Positions 44,296-53,240 of a stretch of 64,000 nt of DNA are shown one piece after another; position 1 is the first letter of the stretch, and each line of letters begins with the position of its first letter. The stretch is from NCBI RefSeq assembly GCF_009372235.1, contig NZ_ML762922.1, positions 141,503 to 205,502 on the forward strand. Reading direction: 5' to 3'. This DNA comes from Dickeya oryzae (GTDB lineage: Bacteria > Pseudomonadota > Gammaproteobacteria > Enterobacterales > Enterobacteriaceae). A program made the position numbers and the translations under genes. The notes under the pieces were generated by a model. The model was not told the DNA's origin. It worked only from the letters and a program-made list of their open reading frames with translations, and did no database searches.

Positions 44296-45366
44296 ATGAG
44301 TGAATTACGATTACATCAGGTCACCAAGCGCTACGGTCGCCAGACGGTGCTGCTCGGCATCGATTTGCATATCCGGCAGGGGGAATTGGTGGTGTTCGTC
44401 GGCCCATCCGGCTGCGGCAAATCAACCCTATTGCGGACCATCGCCGGGCTGGAAGAACAAGACAGCGGCCAGATTCTGCTGGGTGACGACGATATCTCGC
44501 GCCAGCCACCTGGCCTGCGGGAAATGGCGATGGTGTTTCAATCTTATGCGCTTTACCCGCACATGACCGTGGCGGAAAACATGGGCTTCGCGCTCAAGAT
44601 GGCCGGTGAACGACGCCCTGTGATTGCCGAGAAAGTGGCACAGGTCGCAGAGATGCTACAACTCACACCGCTACTGGCGCGTAAACCCGGTGCGCTTTCC
44701 GGTGGACAACGTCAACGGGTGGCGATTGGTCGCGCCATCGTGCGTAAACCACGCCTGTTTTTGTTCGACGAACCGCTGTCTAATCTGGATGCCAAACTGC
44801 GCACCCATACCCGGGTGCAGTTAAAAGCCCTGCACCAACAGTTAGCCGCCACCATGATTTACGTCACCCACGACCAGGTTGAGGCGATGACGCTGGCCGA
44901 TCGCATCGTGGTATTGCACGAAGGACGTATCGCGCAGATCGGCACACCGGAAGAGCTGTATCATCAGCCCGCCACGACCTTTGTCGCCGGGTTTATCGGC
45001 ACGCCGGAAATGAACTTTTTTCAGCTGTCGTCCGGTCAAACATTATCGCCGTGGCTGCAACGACTGGCGCGCGACGAACGCGCGGTGACCCTCGGCGTTC
45101 GCCCGGACGCCTTTGAGATAACCAGCAGTATTCCAACCTTTCAGGTGGATCTGGTGGAAAACCTGGGGGCGCAATATCACCTGCACGGCCACATCATCCA
45201 TGAACCTGGCATCAAGCTGGTGGTGGAAAGCCGTAGCGCAGCGCGTATCGGTCAGGAGCTGGCGTTGCAGGTGGTAGCGGAACGCTGCCACTGGTTTGAT
45301 ATCGATGGACAGCGTTTACCCTCACCCGCGCATACCGGGAAACAGGAGACTGTGCATGGAGCTTGA
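44296..45366 (+). CDS. Sugar ABC transporter ATPase (MalK/UgpC class)
   Basis: This 356-residue CUT1 ATPase has Walker A GPSGCGKST, the Q-loop MVFQSYALYPHMTV, the signature LSGGQRQRVAIGRAI, Walker B LFLFDEPLSNLDAKL and the switch His in YVTHDQVEAMTLADR. A C-terminal regulatory TOBE domain (about 235-356) follows with FIGTPEMNFFQL. Its last 11 bp overlap the start of the metallo-hydrolase gene, tying the two together. Confidence 0.93.
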   Translation: MSELRLHQVTKRYGRQTVLLGIDLHIRQGELVVFVGPSGCGKSTLLRTIAGLEEQDSGQILLGDDDISRQPPGLREMAMVFQSYALYPHMTVAENMGFALKMAGERRPVIAEKVAQVAEMLQLTPLLARKPGALSGGQRQRVAIGRAIVRKPRLFLFDEPLSNLDAKLRTHTRVQLKALHQQLAATMIYVTHDQVEAMTLADRIVVLHEGRIAQIGTPEELYHQPATTFVAGFIGTPEMNFFQLSSGQTLSPWLQRLARDERAVTLGVRPDAFEITSSIPTFQVDLVENLGAQYHLHGHIIHEPGIKLVVESRSAARIGQELALQVVAERCHWFDIDGQRLPSPAHTGKQETVHGA

Positions 45367-46123
45367 TATTCTTGGCAGCGGTGAAGCCTACGACAGCCAA
45401 CGGGTTAACGCCGCAATACGGGTCAGCGAAAACGGGTTTCAGTTGCTGGTGGATTGCGGTCCGACGGTTCCGCAGGCACTGTGGCAACGCCAGACCGCAC
45501 CGGACGACCTCAACGCCATCTATATTACCCACGCCCATCCCGACCATGTCCTCGGTCTGACGACCTGGCTTAACTGGTGCGAATCTTGCGGGCGTACCGC
45601 ACCACTCACGGTCATCGCTCCGCGTCAGCAACTCCCGCAATTACAGCGTCTGGCGGATTTCGCCTTTTGGCCCGCCGGTCGACCGCTGTTTACCCTTCAC
45701 TGGCAGGATAGTGAAAGCCTGAGCGAACTGGGGCCATGGCAGTGCCAGACCGCACCGACCCGCCACTCGGTACCTAACCGGGCGTTGTATCTGAGCGCTA
45801 AGCAAGGGTCATTGTTCTACAGCGGTGACGGTCAGTTGACGCCCGCTGCGGCCACACTGCTGGCGCAGGCGGACCTGGCGCTGGTGGAGTGTTTTTCACC
45901 GCAGGCAACCGGCAACGCCTGGCACGGCAACTGGCCGCAGGTGCAGACGCTGGCGCGTAAACCGGGTGCGCAACTGGGGCTGTACCATGTGCAACAGGCG
46001 CAAAAAGCGGCACTGCAACAGGCTATCGCCGCCTCGCCCGCTATTTTTCTCCCCGAACAGGGCGATCTCGCGCGCTGTCATGACGGCCACTGGCACATCA
46101 TCAGAGGGTCTGGGCATGAATAA
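45356..46123 (+). CDS. Metallo-beta-lactamase-fold hydrolase (PhnP/RNase Z-like)
   Basis: This 255-residue hydrolase has the metal-binding motif THAHPDHVLG (H-x-H-x-D-H) and further ligands in RHSVPNRALYLS, YSGDGQLTPA and a late His (LGLYHVQQAQK). The opening MELDILGSGEA and layout resemble PhnP and RNase Z, phosphodiesterases of the family. There is no signal peptide, so it acts in the cytoplasm on whatever the ABC system imports. AGGAG eight bases before 45356 fixes the start inside the ATPase gene. A cyclic-phosphate, phosphodiester or lactone substrate is possible. Confidence 0.8.
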   Translation: MELDILGSGEAYDSQRVNAAIRVSENGFQLLVDCGPTVPQALWQRQTAPDDLNAIYITHAHPDHVLGLTTWLNWCESCGRTAPLTVIAPRQQLPQLQRLADFAFWPAGRPLFTLHWQDSESLSELGPWQCQTAPTRHSVPNRALYLSAKQGSLFYSGDGQLTPAAATLLAQADLALVECFSPQATGNAWHGNWPQVQTLARKPGAQLGLYHVQQAQKAALQQAIAASPAIFLPEQGDLARCHDGHWHIIRGSGHE

Positions 46124-47102
46124 GAAGCGCATCACCTCGATTGATGTTGCCCGTAGCGCGGGCGTTTCTCCTTCAGCGGTGTCGCGTACCTACTCCGCGC
46201 CGGGAAAAGTCAGCCAGGCAACCCGTTCACGGGTACTGGCCGCTGCCGATGAACTGGGCTATCGCCCCAACGCACTGGCTCGTGCGCTGGTCAATTCCGG
46301 GCGGCAAGGTTCCGGCATCGTGGCGGTGGTGATGGGGGAGTTCGATAACCCGTTCCAGCCCTGGTTGTTTAATCTGCTCACGCAGGCGCTGCAACAACAT
46401 GGGCTGGTGCCGATGCTGGTCAGCGTTACCGAACACTGCGACATCCGCGCCCGACTGCAACAGGCGTTGTCGTGGCAGGTGGAAGCGGCGATTATTTCTG
46501 CCGGTAGCCTATCGCAAGAAACCACCGAACGTTGTCTGGAACTGTCACTGCCGATGGTGCTGATGGGACGTGAAGATAAGCGTGAAACCGTCACCGCCGT
46601 ACTGTCTGATAACCGGCTGGCCGGTGAACTGGCGGCTGATCACCTGATGTCTCAGGGGCTGACCCGGCTGGCCTACATCGCCGGTCGTCATGATGGACAA
46701 GCCTCGCTGGAACGACTGGCGGGCTTTCGCCAGCGCCTGCTCAGCCGTGGCCTGCCTGAACCGATCGTCGCCGATAACCCGGATTATGCCTACCACAGTG
46801 GCTACCGCGCCATGTGCCAGTTACAGCAACAATACCCCTCGGTGGAAGGGGTATTCTGCGCCTGCGATGCGCTGGCTTTTGGCGCGCTGGACGCCCTGCG
46901 GCTCAACGGCGGCGCGAACTGTAAAGTGATCGGTTGCGACGACACCCCGCAGGCCGCCTGGGAAGGCTACCGGTTGACCACGGTGCGTCAGCCGGTTGAG
47001 TTGATGGTGGAGCACGTGATACGCCATCTGCAACAGGTGTTACGCGGTGAGGCACAACACGGTGACACCGTTCGTATTGCCCCCACCCTGGTCATGCGCT
47101 AA
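46116..47102 (+). CDS. LacI-family transcriptional regulator
   Basis: This 328-residue repressor has an N-terminal HTH and hinge (TSIDVARSAGVSPSAVSRTY, then ADELGYRPNALARALV) and a periplasmic-binding-protein-like ligand domain (GIVAVVMGEFDNPFQPWLF, GLTRLAYIAGRHDGQASLERLAGF, VIGCDDTPQAAWEGYRLTTV). The frame reaches back to 45966, but AGAGGG and the HTH place the start at 46116, overlapping the hydrolase end by 8 bp. It is the last gene of the transporter operon and probably binds the operator at 41169-41184. Confidence 0.9.
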   Translation: MNKKRITSIDVARSAGVSPSAVSRTYSAPGKVSQATRSRVLAAADELGYRPNALARALVNSGRQGSGIVAVVMGEFDNPFQPWLFNLLTQALQQHGLVPMLVSVTEHCDIRARLQQALSWQVEAAIISAGSLSQETTERCLELSLPMVLMGREDKRETVTAVLSDNRLAGELAADHLMSQGLTRLAYIAGRHDGQASLERLAGFRQRLLSRGLPEPIVADNPDYAYHSGYRAMCQLQQQYPSVEGVFCACDALAFGALDALRLNGGANCKVIGCDDTPQAAWEGYRLTTVRQPVELMVEHVIRHLQQVLRGEAQHGDTVRIAPTLVMR

Positions 47103-47154
47103 ACCCGCTCGGGCGCTCATCGCGCCCGATAACGGATAAGCCGATACACAGCCG

Positions 47155-48057
47155 TTACCCACGTAGCGTCGGGTGATGGCGTTCCATGAAATCCAGCAAA
47201 CGGCGCACCATCGGAATGCCTGCGCTGCGCTTGAGATAGCTGACAGCAAACGTACGGATGATCGGCGTAGCGACCGGGCGAATAGCGATATCGTACCCCT
47301 TCAGGCTCCCCGCCACTGAGGTGCACAGAAAGACTACGCCGCCGTGGTGCATCACCAGATCCATAATGATGTCGAGATTGCTGCACTCACGAAAGCAGGT
47401 CTCCTCCAGCCCGGCACGATTGAATGCCGCCGACACCGCCGCATGCTCGCCGGTACCTTTTTGCGGCACAATCGGCCGCTCCTGCGCCAGTTGCTCCAGC
47501 GTCAGGCTGTCTTGCCCTGCCAGCGGGTGATCGGCGGCCATCACCGCCACCAGATTGTCATCCAGAAAGATGGTGTGATTAAACAGCGGATCCTGTAAAT
47601 AATCATCGAATGGCGTGGAGAGCGACACATGAATCTCGGCATTTCTGACCTTTTCCAGCAAGTCGCTGCTGACGCCATCAATAAACGATAACTCGATATT
47701 CGGGTGCTGCTTCTGAAATGACGTAAAGACATCGTAGTATTTCAGCCGGTTGAAGATAGGAATCACCCCGACCATCAGGGCACCATCCTGACTTTCTTCG
47801 TATGACTGCACAAATTGTTCTACGTCGTAATACTCGCGGATCAGTGGTTTGATTTTTTCATCAAACGCCTCGCCAAATGGCGTTAACGCAAACTGGCGGG
47901 TGGTGCGATTAATCAGTTTTCGTTCTAACTCCTGTTCCAGTCGGGATATTTCCTGAGAAAGAAAGGCCTGAGAGATATTGAGAGATTTGGCGGCACGGGT
48001 AAAACTCCCTTTGCGGACCAACTCATGGTAATAAAGTGCTCGCTTGATACTTATCAT
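47155..48057 (-). CDS. LysR-family regulator, divergent from the esterase/flavin respiratory cluster
   Basis: This 300-residue LysR regulator has the HTH YYHELVRKGSFTRAAKSLNI followed by SQAFLSQEISRLEQEL, and a CysB-like substrate-binding domain (ALMVGVIPIFNRLKYYDVF, MAADHPLAGQDSLTLEQLAQE). Its start codon lies 191 bp from that of the esterase gene on the other strand, the standard position of a LysR activator. I infer control of the esterase and perhaps of the reductase operon beyond it. The inducer is unknown; an aromatic acid released by the esterase would fit. Confidence 0.88.
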   Translation of the reverse strand: MISIKRALYYHELVRKGSFTRAAKSLNISQAFLSQEISRLEQELERKLINRTTRQFALTPFGEAFDEKIKPLIREYYDVEQFVQSYEESQDGALMVGVIPIFNRLKYYDVFTSFQKQHPNIELSFIDGVSSDLLEKVRNAEIHVSLSTPFDDYLQDPLFNHTIFLDDNLVAVMAADHPLAGQDSLTLEQLAQERPIVPQKGTGEHAAVSAAFNRAGLEETCFRECSNLDIIMDLVMHHGGVVFLCTSVAGSLKGYDIAIRPVATPIIRTFAVSYLKRSAGIPMVRRLLDFMERHHPTLRG

Positions 48058-48116
48058 GATTATTTTTATTTATAACCTTATCGAATATTAATTATATGAA
48101 TTTGTTAAAATACTAA

Positions 48117-48132
48117 TGTGAGATTAAGCACA
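48117..48132. promoter_or_regulatory. Candidate CRP site between the LysR and esterase genes
   Basis: TGTGA, GATTAA and GCACA match the CRP consensus TGTGA-N6-TCACA at nine of ten positions. It lies in the divergent promoter region, 132 bp before the esterase start and 60 bp before the LysR start. Confidence 0.4.
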
Positions 48133-48248
48133 ATTGTATTAATCATCACCATGTTAGCCTGCACCCTGACTGTACCTCATGCTCATCCGTCTGCTTGCAT
48201 ATTGATTCAAAAACAATGATCAGAAAATAATTTCTTAAGGAATAATTC

Positions 48249-49241
48249 ATGCGTACCCCACCCCTCAAAATGATACTGTTATCTTCCATTATCATTACCG
48301 CAGCCGCTCAGGTTCCCCATACGATGGCAGCAGACAACACACATGAACTGACGCTGACCCCACGTCAGCCGTCGGTTAAACTGATTTCCGACGTGGTTTA
48401 CGCACAGGTGCCGATGCGCGGCTATGCTAACGTCGCGTTGAAAATGGATATCCTCCAGCCGGAAGCCAGGTCACCGCAACCCGCCGTGCTGTTCATCACC
48501 GGCGGCGGCTTCATCAACGCCAATAAAGACAACTATATCCAGCAACGGCTGAAAATGGCGGAAGCGGGTTACGTGGTCGCCAGCATGGAGTACCGCGTGG
48601 CACCCACCGTACTGTTCCCCGCCCCGCTGGAGGACGTGAAATCCGCCATTCGCTATCTGCGCGCCAATGCAGGAAAATTCGGCATCGATACGAATCATGT
48701 GGCCGTGTTCGGTGCCTCAGCCGGTGGCTATCTGGCGGCATTCGCCGGTACCAGCAACGGCGACAAGCAATTTGACCGTGGGGAACACCTGGACCAAAGC
48801 AGCCAGGTACAAGCGGTTATCGACTTCTATGGCCTGTCGGACCTGACCCGCGTCGGTGAAGGCTTCCCGGATGCAGTGGTACAAAAACACGCCTCGCCGT
48901 CCTCGACCGAAGCTATCTGGGTCAACGGCACATCGGTGTTCAATGACGGTGGCCCGATTACCCGCTTCCCGGAAAGAACGGCCGCCGCCAACCCAATCAA
49001 CTATATCAGCAAGAACACGCCGCCTTTTTTAATTATGCACGGTAGCGCCGATACGGTGGTTTCCCCCCACCAGACCGAAATTCTGCATAAGGCGCTGATA
49101 GCCCACGGCATCAACAGCACCTATTACGTGGTAAAAGGCGCAGAGCATGGCGGCATTTACTGGGTACAACCAGAAATCATGCAGAAAGTGATTCAGTTTC
49201 TGGACCGCCAGTTAAAACCATCATCGGCTGATAGCCACTAA
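48249..49241 (+). CDS. Exported alpha/beta-hydrolase, BD-FAE/HSL-like esterase
   Basis: This 330-residue esterase has a signal peptide (LKMILLSSIIITAAAQV, cleavage near TMAA). The oxyanion motif GGG is in LFITGGGFINAN, the nucleophile Ser in VFGASAGGYLAAF, the Asp in LIMHGSADTVVSP and the His in VKGAEHGGIYW. The opening VPMRGYANVALKMDILQP and the EYRVAPTVLFPAPLEDVKSA segment resemble the bacterial BD-FAE (acetylxylan/feruloyl esterase) family. It acts in the periplasm or outside the cell. AAGGA is eight bases before the start, and a terminator follows. A role in releasing hydroxycinnamates or acetate from plant polymers is an inference. Confidence 0.8.
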   Translation: MRTPPLKMILLSSIIITAAAQVPHTMAADNTHELTLTPRQPSVKLISDVVYAQVPMRGYANVALKMDILQPEARSPQPAVLFITGGGFINANKDNYIQQRLKMAEAGYVVASMEYRVAPTVLFPAPLEDVKSAIRYLRANAGKFGIDTNHVAVFGASAGGYLAAFAGTSNGDKQFDRGEHLDQSSQVQAVIDFYGLSDLTRVGEGFPDAVVQKHASPSSTEAIWVNGTSVFNDGGPITRFPERTAAANPINYISKNTPPFLIMHGSADTVVSPHQTEILHKALIAHGINSTYYVVKGAEHGGIYWVQPEIMQKVIQFLDRQLKPSSADSH

Positions 49242-49261
49242 TTGGCTGAATTATTCTGCTA

Positions 49262-49290
49262 AAGCGCCTCGTCAGAGGCGTTTTTTATTT
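49262..49290 (+). terminator. Rho-independent terminator of the esterase gene
   Basis: CGCCTC, GTCA and GAGGCG are followed by TTTTTTATTT, a classic terminator 24-40 bp after the stop codon. It separates the esterase transcript from the reductase operon. Confidence 0.9.
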
Positions 49291-49516
49291 ATGTGTCGAC
49301 ATAAGTATCGTACCGCGCGAGTGAATTATTGCGCCACATCATTTTCATTCATTTTGACAGGAAAGACATTTCCCGTAAAAATCAAAAAAGCCACGTTGAT
49401 AACAAAAACAAGCAACAAAAATAACATTAACAATAAAGCTCATGACAATAATAACAGGAACCACGCCAGTTATCGTATTTTGCAATTATTTTTATCCGGA
49501 TATACAAAAAATTAAA

Positions 49517-49532
49517 TGTGAGGCGTGACACA
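49517..49532. promoter_or_regulatory. Candidate CRP site upstream of the reductase operon
   Basis: TGTGA, GGCGTG and ACACA match TGTGA-N6-TCACA at nine of ten positions. It lies 216 bp before the NrfC-like start, in a gene-free AT-rich stretch (49291-49747). An FNR site (TTGAT-N4-ATCAA) was looked for and not seen. Confidence 0.4.
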
Positions 49533-49641
49533 TATCCCACCGGGTGCACATGCTCCAATTATTTCCATCAAGATGTTTTATTTCCTGACACACATTTTAT
49601 TCAAATACCGGCTTATTTCTAAAGCATGAGCATTGTTGTTA

Positions 49642-49669
49642 TTCACTGCGTGTATTCGTACCCAGTGAA
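49642..49669. promoter_or_regulatory. Inverted repeat before the NrfC-like gene
   Basis: TTCACTG at 49642-49648 pairs with CAGTGAA at 49663-49669 across a 14-bp gap, about 80 bp before the NrfC-like start. The spacing of two turns between half-site centres would suit a dimeric regulator, possibly the LysR protein of the cluster. Confidence 0.4.
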
Positions 49670-49747
49670 AAGAAAATAAAAAATGATTTATTGCAGCGCA
49701 GAGCGTAATGGCTGCAAACCGACATTTGCTTTCTGAAAGGTTATTTT

Positions 49748-50446
49748 ATGGAAAATTATACCCGACGCCGTTTTATTGCCATTATGGGCAGCGCACTGGC
49801 CGTTTCCGGCAGCGGCCTGCCAGTGGCCGCACAGGAAACGGCATTACCGTCCTCTGGGGTGCGACCGGTAAAATACGGCATTTTGCACAACGAGCTGCGC
49901 TGTATCGGCTGCCAAGCCTGTATGACCGCCTGCCGTAAAACCAATCAGGTGCCGGAGGGCGTCACCCGGCTGAATATCATACAAACCGTCGATATCCCTG
50001 CCACCGATACCACTAAACCCATTAAACAGTTCTTCCGTCAGTCCTGCCAGCACTGCGATAACCCGCCTTGTGTGTCTGTCTGCCCGACCGGTGCCTCATT
50101 CAAAGACGCGTTGACCGGCATTGTCGATGTTAACGACAAACGCTGTGTCGGTTGTCGCTACTGCATCGCCGCCTGCCCATACCACGTACGTTTTATCAAC
50201 CCGGTAACCAACACCGCCGATAAATGCAATTTCTGCCGGGAAACCAATCTGGCGGCAGGAAAGAAACCGGCCTGCGTCGAAATTTGCCCGACCAAAGCGC
50301 TGGTGTTTGGCGATCTCAACGATCCGGACAGCGATATTTCGAAAATGATCAAAAGCAACCCTATCTACCGCAGCAAAGTCTACCTGGGTACCGGCCCTAA
50401 CCTTTACCGCATACCGGGTAAATACGGAGAAAGCGATCATGCATAA
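49748..50446 (+). CDS. Tat-exported NrfC/DmsB-like ferredoxin with four 4Fe-4S clusters
   Basis: This 232-residue periplasmic electron carrier has a twin-arginine signal (TRRRFIAIMGSALAVSG). Four cysteine groups follow: CIGCQACMTAC, CQHCDNPPCVSVCPTG, CVGCRYCIAACP and CNFC with ACVEICPTKAL, the layout of NrfC, DmsB and PhsB-type proteins with four clusters. It would take electrons from the membrane NrfD-like partner, whose start overlaps its stop by 8 nt. No pentahaem NrfA/NrfB or molybdoenzyme gene is adjacent, so the terminal acceptor must be the flavoproteins downstream or another protein. AAAGG precedes the start. Confidence 0.88.
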   Translation: MENYTRRRFIAIMGSALAVSGSGLPVAAQETALPSSGVRPVKYGILHNELRCIGCQACMTACRKTNQVPEGVTRLNIIQTVDIPATDTTKPIKQFFRQSCQHCDNPPCVSVCPTGASFKDALTGIVDVNDKRCVGCRYCIAACPYHVRFINPVTNTADKCNFCRETNLAAGKKPACVEICPTKALVFGDLNDPDSDISKMIKSNPIYRSKVYLGTGPNLYRIPGKYGESDHA

Positions 50447-51395
50447 CGCCTTTCACTTTCCTTCGCTGGTATGGGACTGGCCCATCGCCGTTTACCTGCT
50501 GCTGGTGGGGATCTCCTCGGGGATGATGGTGTTGACGTTACTGTTTCGCCGCTATCTGCCCGCAGAAAACCAACAGGCAAACCCATTGATAGCCGCTACA
50601 GCGATCATCGCGCCGTTGTCGGTCATCATCGGGCTGGTGATCCTGATTTTTCACCTCGCCCGCCCCATCACCTTCTGGTATTTGATGGTTTTCTATAATC
50701 CCCATTCCATCATGTCGCTGGGGGTGATGCTGTTTCAGGTGTACATGCTGGTGATGTTCCTGTGGATTGCCAGCCTGTATCAACAGCCGCTGTTGGCCTG
50801 GAGTGAACACCGGTTGCCGGGCGCGCTGCACACGGTGCTCAATCGGGTAATCGCCTGGGTCACTCGTTACCTGCGTCCGGTAGAAAACGTCTTGCTGGTG
50901 CTGGCATTGCTGCTCGGTTGCTATACCGGCTTTCTGCTTTCAGCATTAAAATCCTTTCCACTGCTGAACAACCCGGTACTGCCGGTGCTGTTTCTGGTCT
51001 CTGGCGTCACCTCCGGCGTCGCGGTACTGATGATGGTCGGTGCCTCGGCGAGTAGCCAGCAATACTGCCCGCACACCCTGCATCTGCTGCACAAACTGGA
51101 AAAGCCGATCGCACTGGTCGAACTGTTTCTGCTGTTCGCCTTTTTTACCGGCCTGATGTTGGGCGGTGGGCAGAAATCAGTCGCGGCACAGGTGGCGTTG
51201 AGCGGATTCTGGGGCGGGGTGTTCTGGATCGGTATTATCGGCATCGGCATGTTGGTGCCGCTGGTGGCAGGTAGCCTGACTGCCGTGCAACGCCGTATCG
51301 CATTTCTGCCACGCTTTACCGCCGGCCTGACGCTACTGGGCGTGTTCCTGCTGCGGTTATTCGTGCTGTACGCCGGTCAGATGACGGTAGCCTGA
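50439..51395 (+). CDS. NrfD/PsrC-like membrane quinol dehydrogenase subunit
   Basis: This 318-residue integral membrane protein has eight or nine spans and the NrfD-family opening FPSLVWDWPIAVYLLLVGIS, with LARPITFWYLMVFYNPHSIMSLG in the middle. NrfD proteins oxidise menaquinol at the periplasmic face and pass electrons to an NrfC-type ferredoxin. The length is equal to E. coli NrfD. It is coupled to the ferredoxin gene upstream and followed 2 bp later by the MFS gene. Confidence 0.88.
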   Translation: MHNAFHFPSLVWDWPIAVYLLLVGISSGMMVLTLLFRRYLPAENQQANPLIAATAIIAPLSVIIGLVILIFHLARPITFWYLMVFYNPHSIMSLGVMLFQVYMLVMFLWIASLYQQPLLAWSEHRLPGALHTVLNRVIAWVTRYLRPVENVLLVLALLLGCYTGFLLSALKSFPLLNNPVLPVLFLVSGVTSGVAVLMMVGASASSQQYCPHTLHLLHKLEKPIALVELFLLFAFFTGLMLGGGQKSVAAQVALSGFWGGVFWIGIIGIGMLVPLVAGSLTAVQRRIAFLPRFTAGLTLLGVFLLRLFVLYAGQMTVA

Positions 51396-51397
51396 CC

Positions 51398-52777
51398 ATG
51401 ACTGGCCCACGCGCACTCTTCTGGCTGGCCTCAGCGGCGTTCTTCATGCAATCGCTGGACACCACCATGCTGTACGTCGCCGTACCGGCGATAGCCCGTG
51501 CGCTGCACCAGCCCGTCTTGCGTATGGAGCCAATCGTCATGGCTTACGTCATCACCGTCGTGGCCTTTACCCCGATTAACAGTTGGCTGAGCCAGCATCT
51601 GGGAGAGCGGCGTACCTGTCTCGCCGCCCTGACCATCTTCACCGGCGGCGCACTACTGTGCTTTCATGCCGACTCCGCCTTTCAACTGGGTTTGGGACGA
51701 TTTATTCAGGGAACCGGTGGCGCGTTACTGTTGCCGGTGATCCGCACACAAGTGCTGCGATACACCCCCGCCGATACCCGGTTGTCATTCCTGAATCGCA
51801 TGACGCTGCTCGGCATGTTCGGCACCCTGACTGGCCCGCTGTTGGGTAGCCTGCTGACCGACGGGTTATCCTGGCGGGCTATTTTTATCGCGCCAGTCCC
51901 CCTGGCGCTGCTATGCCTGTGGCTGGCATGGCGCATCCTGCCGACGGATAGCGGCACCCGCGTCAGCGCCTGCCGGGTATCGATGCGTCACCTGCTGCCG
52001 CTGGTCGGCATTCTGCTGACGGTGACCCTGCTACTGGCCGCGGCACCGCGGCACCTGCTGTCGCTGCCAGTCATCGTGCTGTTGGGCCTGGCCTGTACGC
52101 TTTGCACGTTATTTTACCTGCGCAGTGACCTGCCGGGGCGCGAAGCCCTGCTGCCGGTGTCCCTGTTCAGCATCCGTTCTTTTTATGTCGGGGTATGGGG
52201 TGGCGTGCTTACCCGTTTACTGCTGGCCTCGCTGCCGGTGGTGATATCACTGGTGGTTCAGACCTCGCTCGGGCTGCCGCCCGCGACCGCTGGTCTCATC
52301 ATGTTGCTGTTTTCCATCGGCGCGCTGCTGGCCAAGCTGCTGTTCGAACCGCTGATTCGCTGGCTGGGTTACCGCCATGTGCTGATGTACGGCACGCTGC
52401 TGGCCTCAGCACTGGTGCTGCTGCTCGGCCTCGCTATCCAGCACCGTTTATTGCCGGTGATCGGTGTCTGCGCTGTTGCTATCGGCCTGATGACCGCGTT
52501 ATTGCACTCGGCGGAAAGCACGCTGGCCTGCTGCCACCTGTGCAGCGACACCTACAACAGCGGCAATAACATCATGATCCTCAGTCAGTTGATTGCCGTC
52601 ATGCTCAGCATGGCGCTGACCTTCCCGGCGTTGCGGCTATTTTCCCAATGGGAACCGCTACTGAACATCAACCATTTCAGCCTGCTGTTGTTACTGCTCG
52701 GCACCGGATTACCGCTGAGTTGCCTGTTGTTTCGCCATCTCAGCCACGAAGAAGGGAAAACGCTGCTGGCCCCTTAG
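51398..52777 (+). CDS. MFS transporter, DHA2-like
   Basis: This 459-residue transporter has about 13-14 spans, with a DHA2-like start (FFMQSLDTTMLYVAVPAIARAL) and motif C-like GLGRFIQGTGGALLLPVIR. It resembles MdtD-type carriers. Lying tightly between the nrfD-like gene and the FMN-binding protein gene, it probably moves the substrate or product of the respiratory module across the inner membrane. The cargo is unknown; an organic or aromatic acid would fit. Confidence 0.85.
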   Translation: MTGPRALFWLASAAFFMQSLDTTMLYVAVPAIARALHQPVLRMEPIVMAYVITVVAFTPINSWLSQHLGERRTCLAALTIFTGGALLCFHADSAFQLGLGRFIQGTGGALLLPVIRTQVLRYTPADTRLSFLNRMTLLGMFGTLTGPLLGSLLTDGLSWRAIFIAPVPLALLCLWLAWRILPTDSGTRVSACRVSMRHLLPLVGILLTVTLLLAAAPRHLLSLPVIVLLGLACTLCTLFYLRSDLPGREALLPVSLFSIRSFYVGVWGGVLTRLLLASLPVVISLVVQTSLGLPPATAGLIMLLFSIGALLAKLLFEPLIRWLGYRHVLMYGTLLASALVLLLGLAIQHRLLPVIGVCAVAIGLMTALLHSAESTLACCHLCSDTYNSGNNIMILSQLIAVMLSMALTFPALRLFSQWEPLLNINHFSLLLLLLGTGLPLSCLLFRHLSHEEGKTLLAP

Positions 52778-52833
52778 CCCGGCGCGGGTTCCCGTTTATT
52801 GATGATATTAACCATACAGAGTGAATGTTCGTT

Positions 52834-53178
52834 ATGAAAAAAAGTTCCATCACATTATTGGGTTGCCTGTTGCTGGTAGCTGGCGTGGCCGTCGCTGAAG
52901 ACCAATTTAAAGCCGGTACCTACTCAGCGACAGGACAAGGTATCGGTGGTGACGTCACCGTCACTCTGGATATCGATGCAAAAGGCGTCGTGCAAAAAGC
53001 CACTATCGATGCCCCGGACGAAACTCCGGAAGTCGGCGGTGAAGCGGCCAAAGAGCTGGCAAAAACCATGACCGAGAAAAAGACCATCAATGTCGACGGG
53101 GTTTCCGGCGCCACCATGACCAGCGGCGCGGTGCATGACGCCTCGCAGGCAGCTTACGCCAAAGCCAAGGCAAACTGA
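52834..53178 (+). CDS. Periplasmic FMN-binding-domain protein (covalently flavinylated)
   Basis: This 114-residue exported protein has a signal peptide ending at AVA (residue 21) and then a single FMN_bind domain: FKAGTYSATGQGIGGDVTVT, an acidic loop, and the flavinylation motif DGVSGATMTS with Thr94 as the site to which ApbE would attach FMN. It is a one-domain electron shuttle like those of NrfC-independent flavin reductases. The frame could begin at 52825, but MKKSS fits the signal peptide. It precedes the FAD flavoprotein by 62 bp. No apbE gene is in the window. Confidence 0.88.
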   Translation: MKKSSITLLGCLLLVAGVAVAEDQFKAGTYSATGQGIGGDVTVTLDIDAKGVVQKATIDAPDETPEVGGEAAKELAKTMTEKKTINVDGVSGATMTSGAVHDASQAAYAKAKAN

Positions 53179-53240
53179 ATACCGGGCGATGCGCCAGTCT
53201 TTGGCGCGTTATTCCACACGTAAAATAAAAGGAAAATAAT

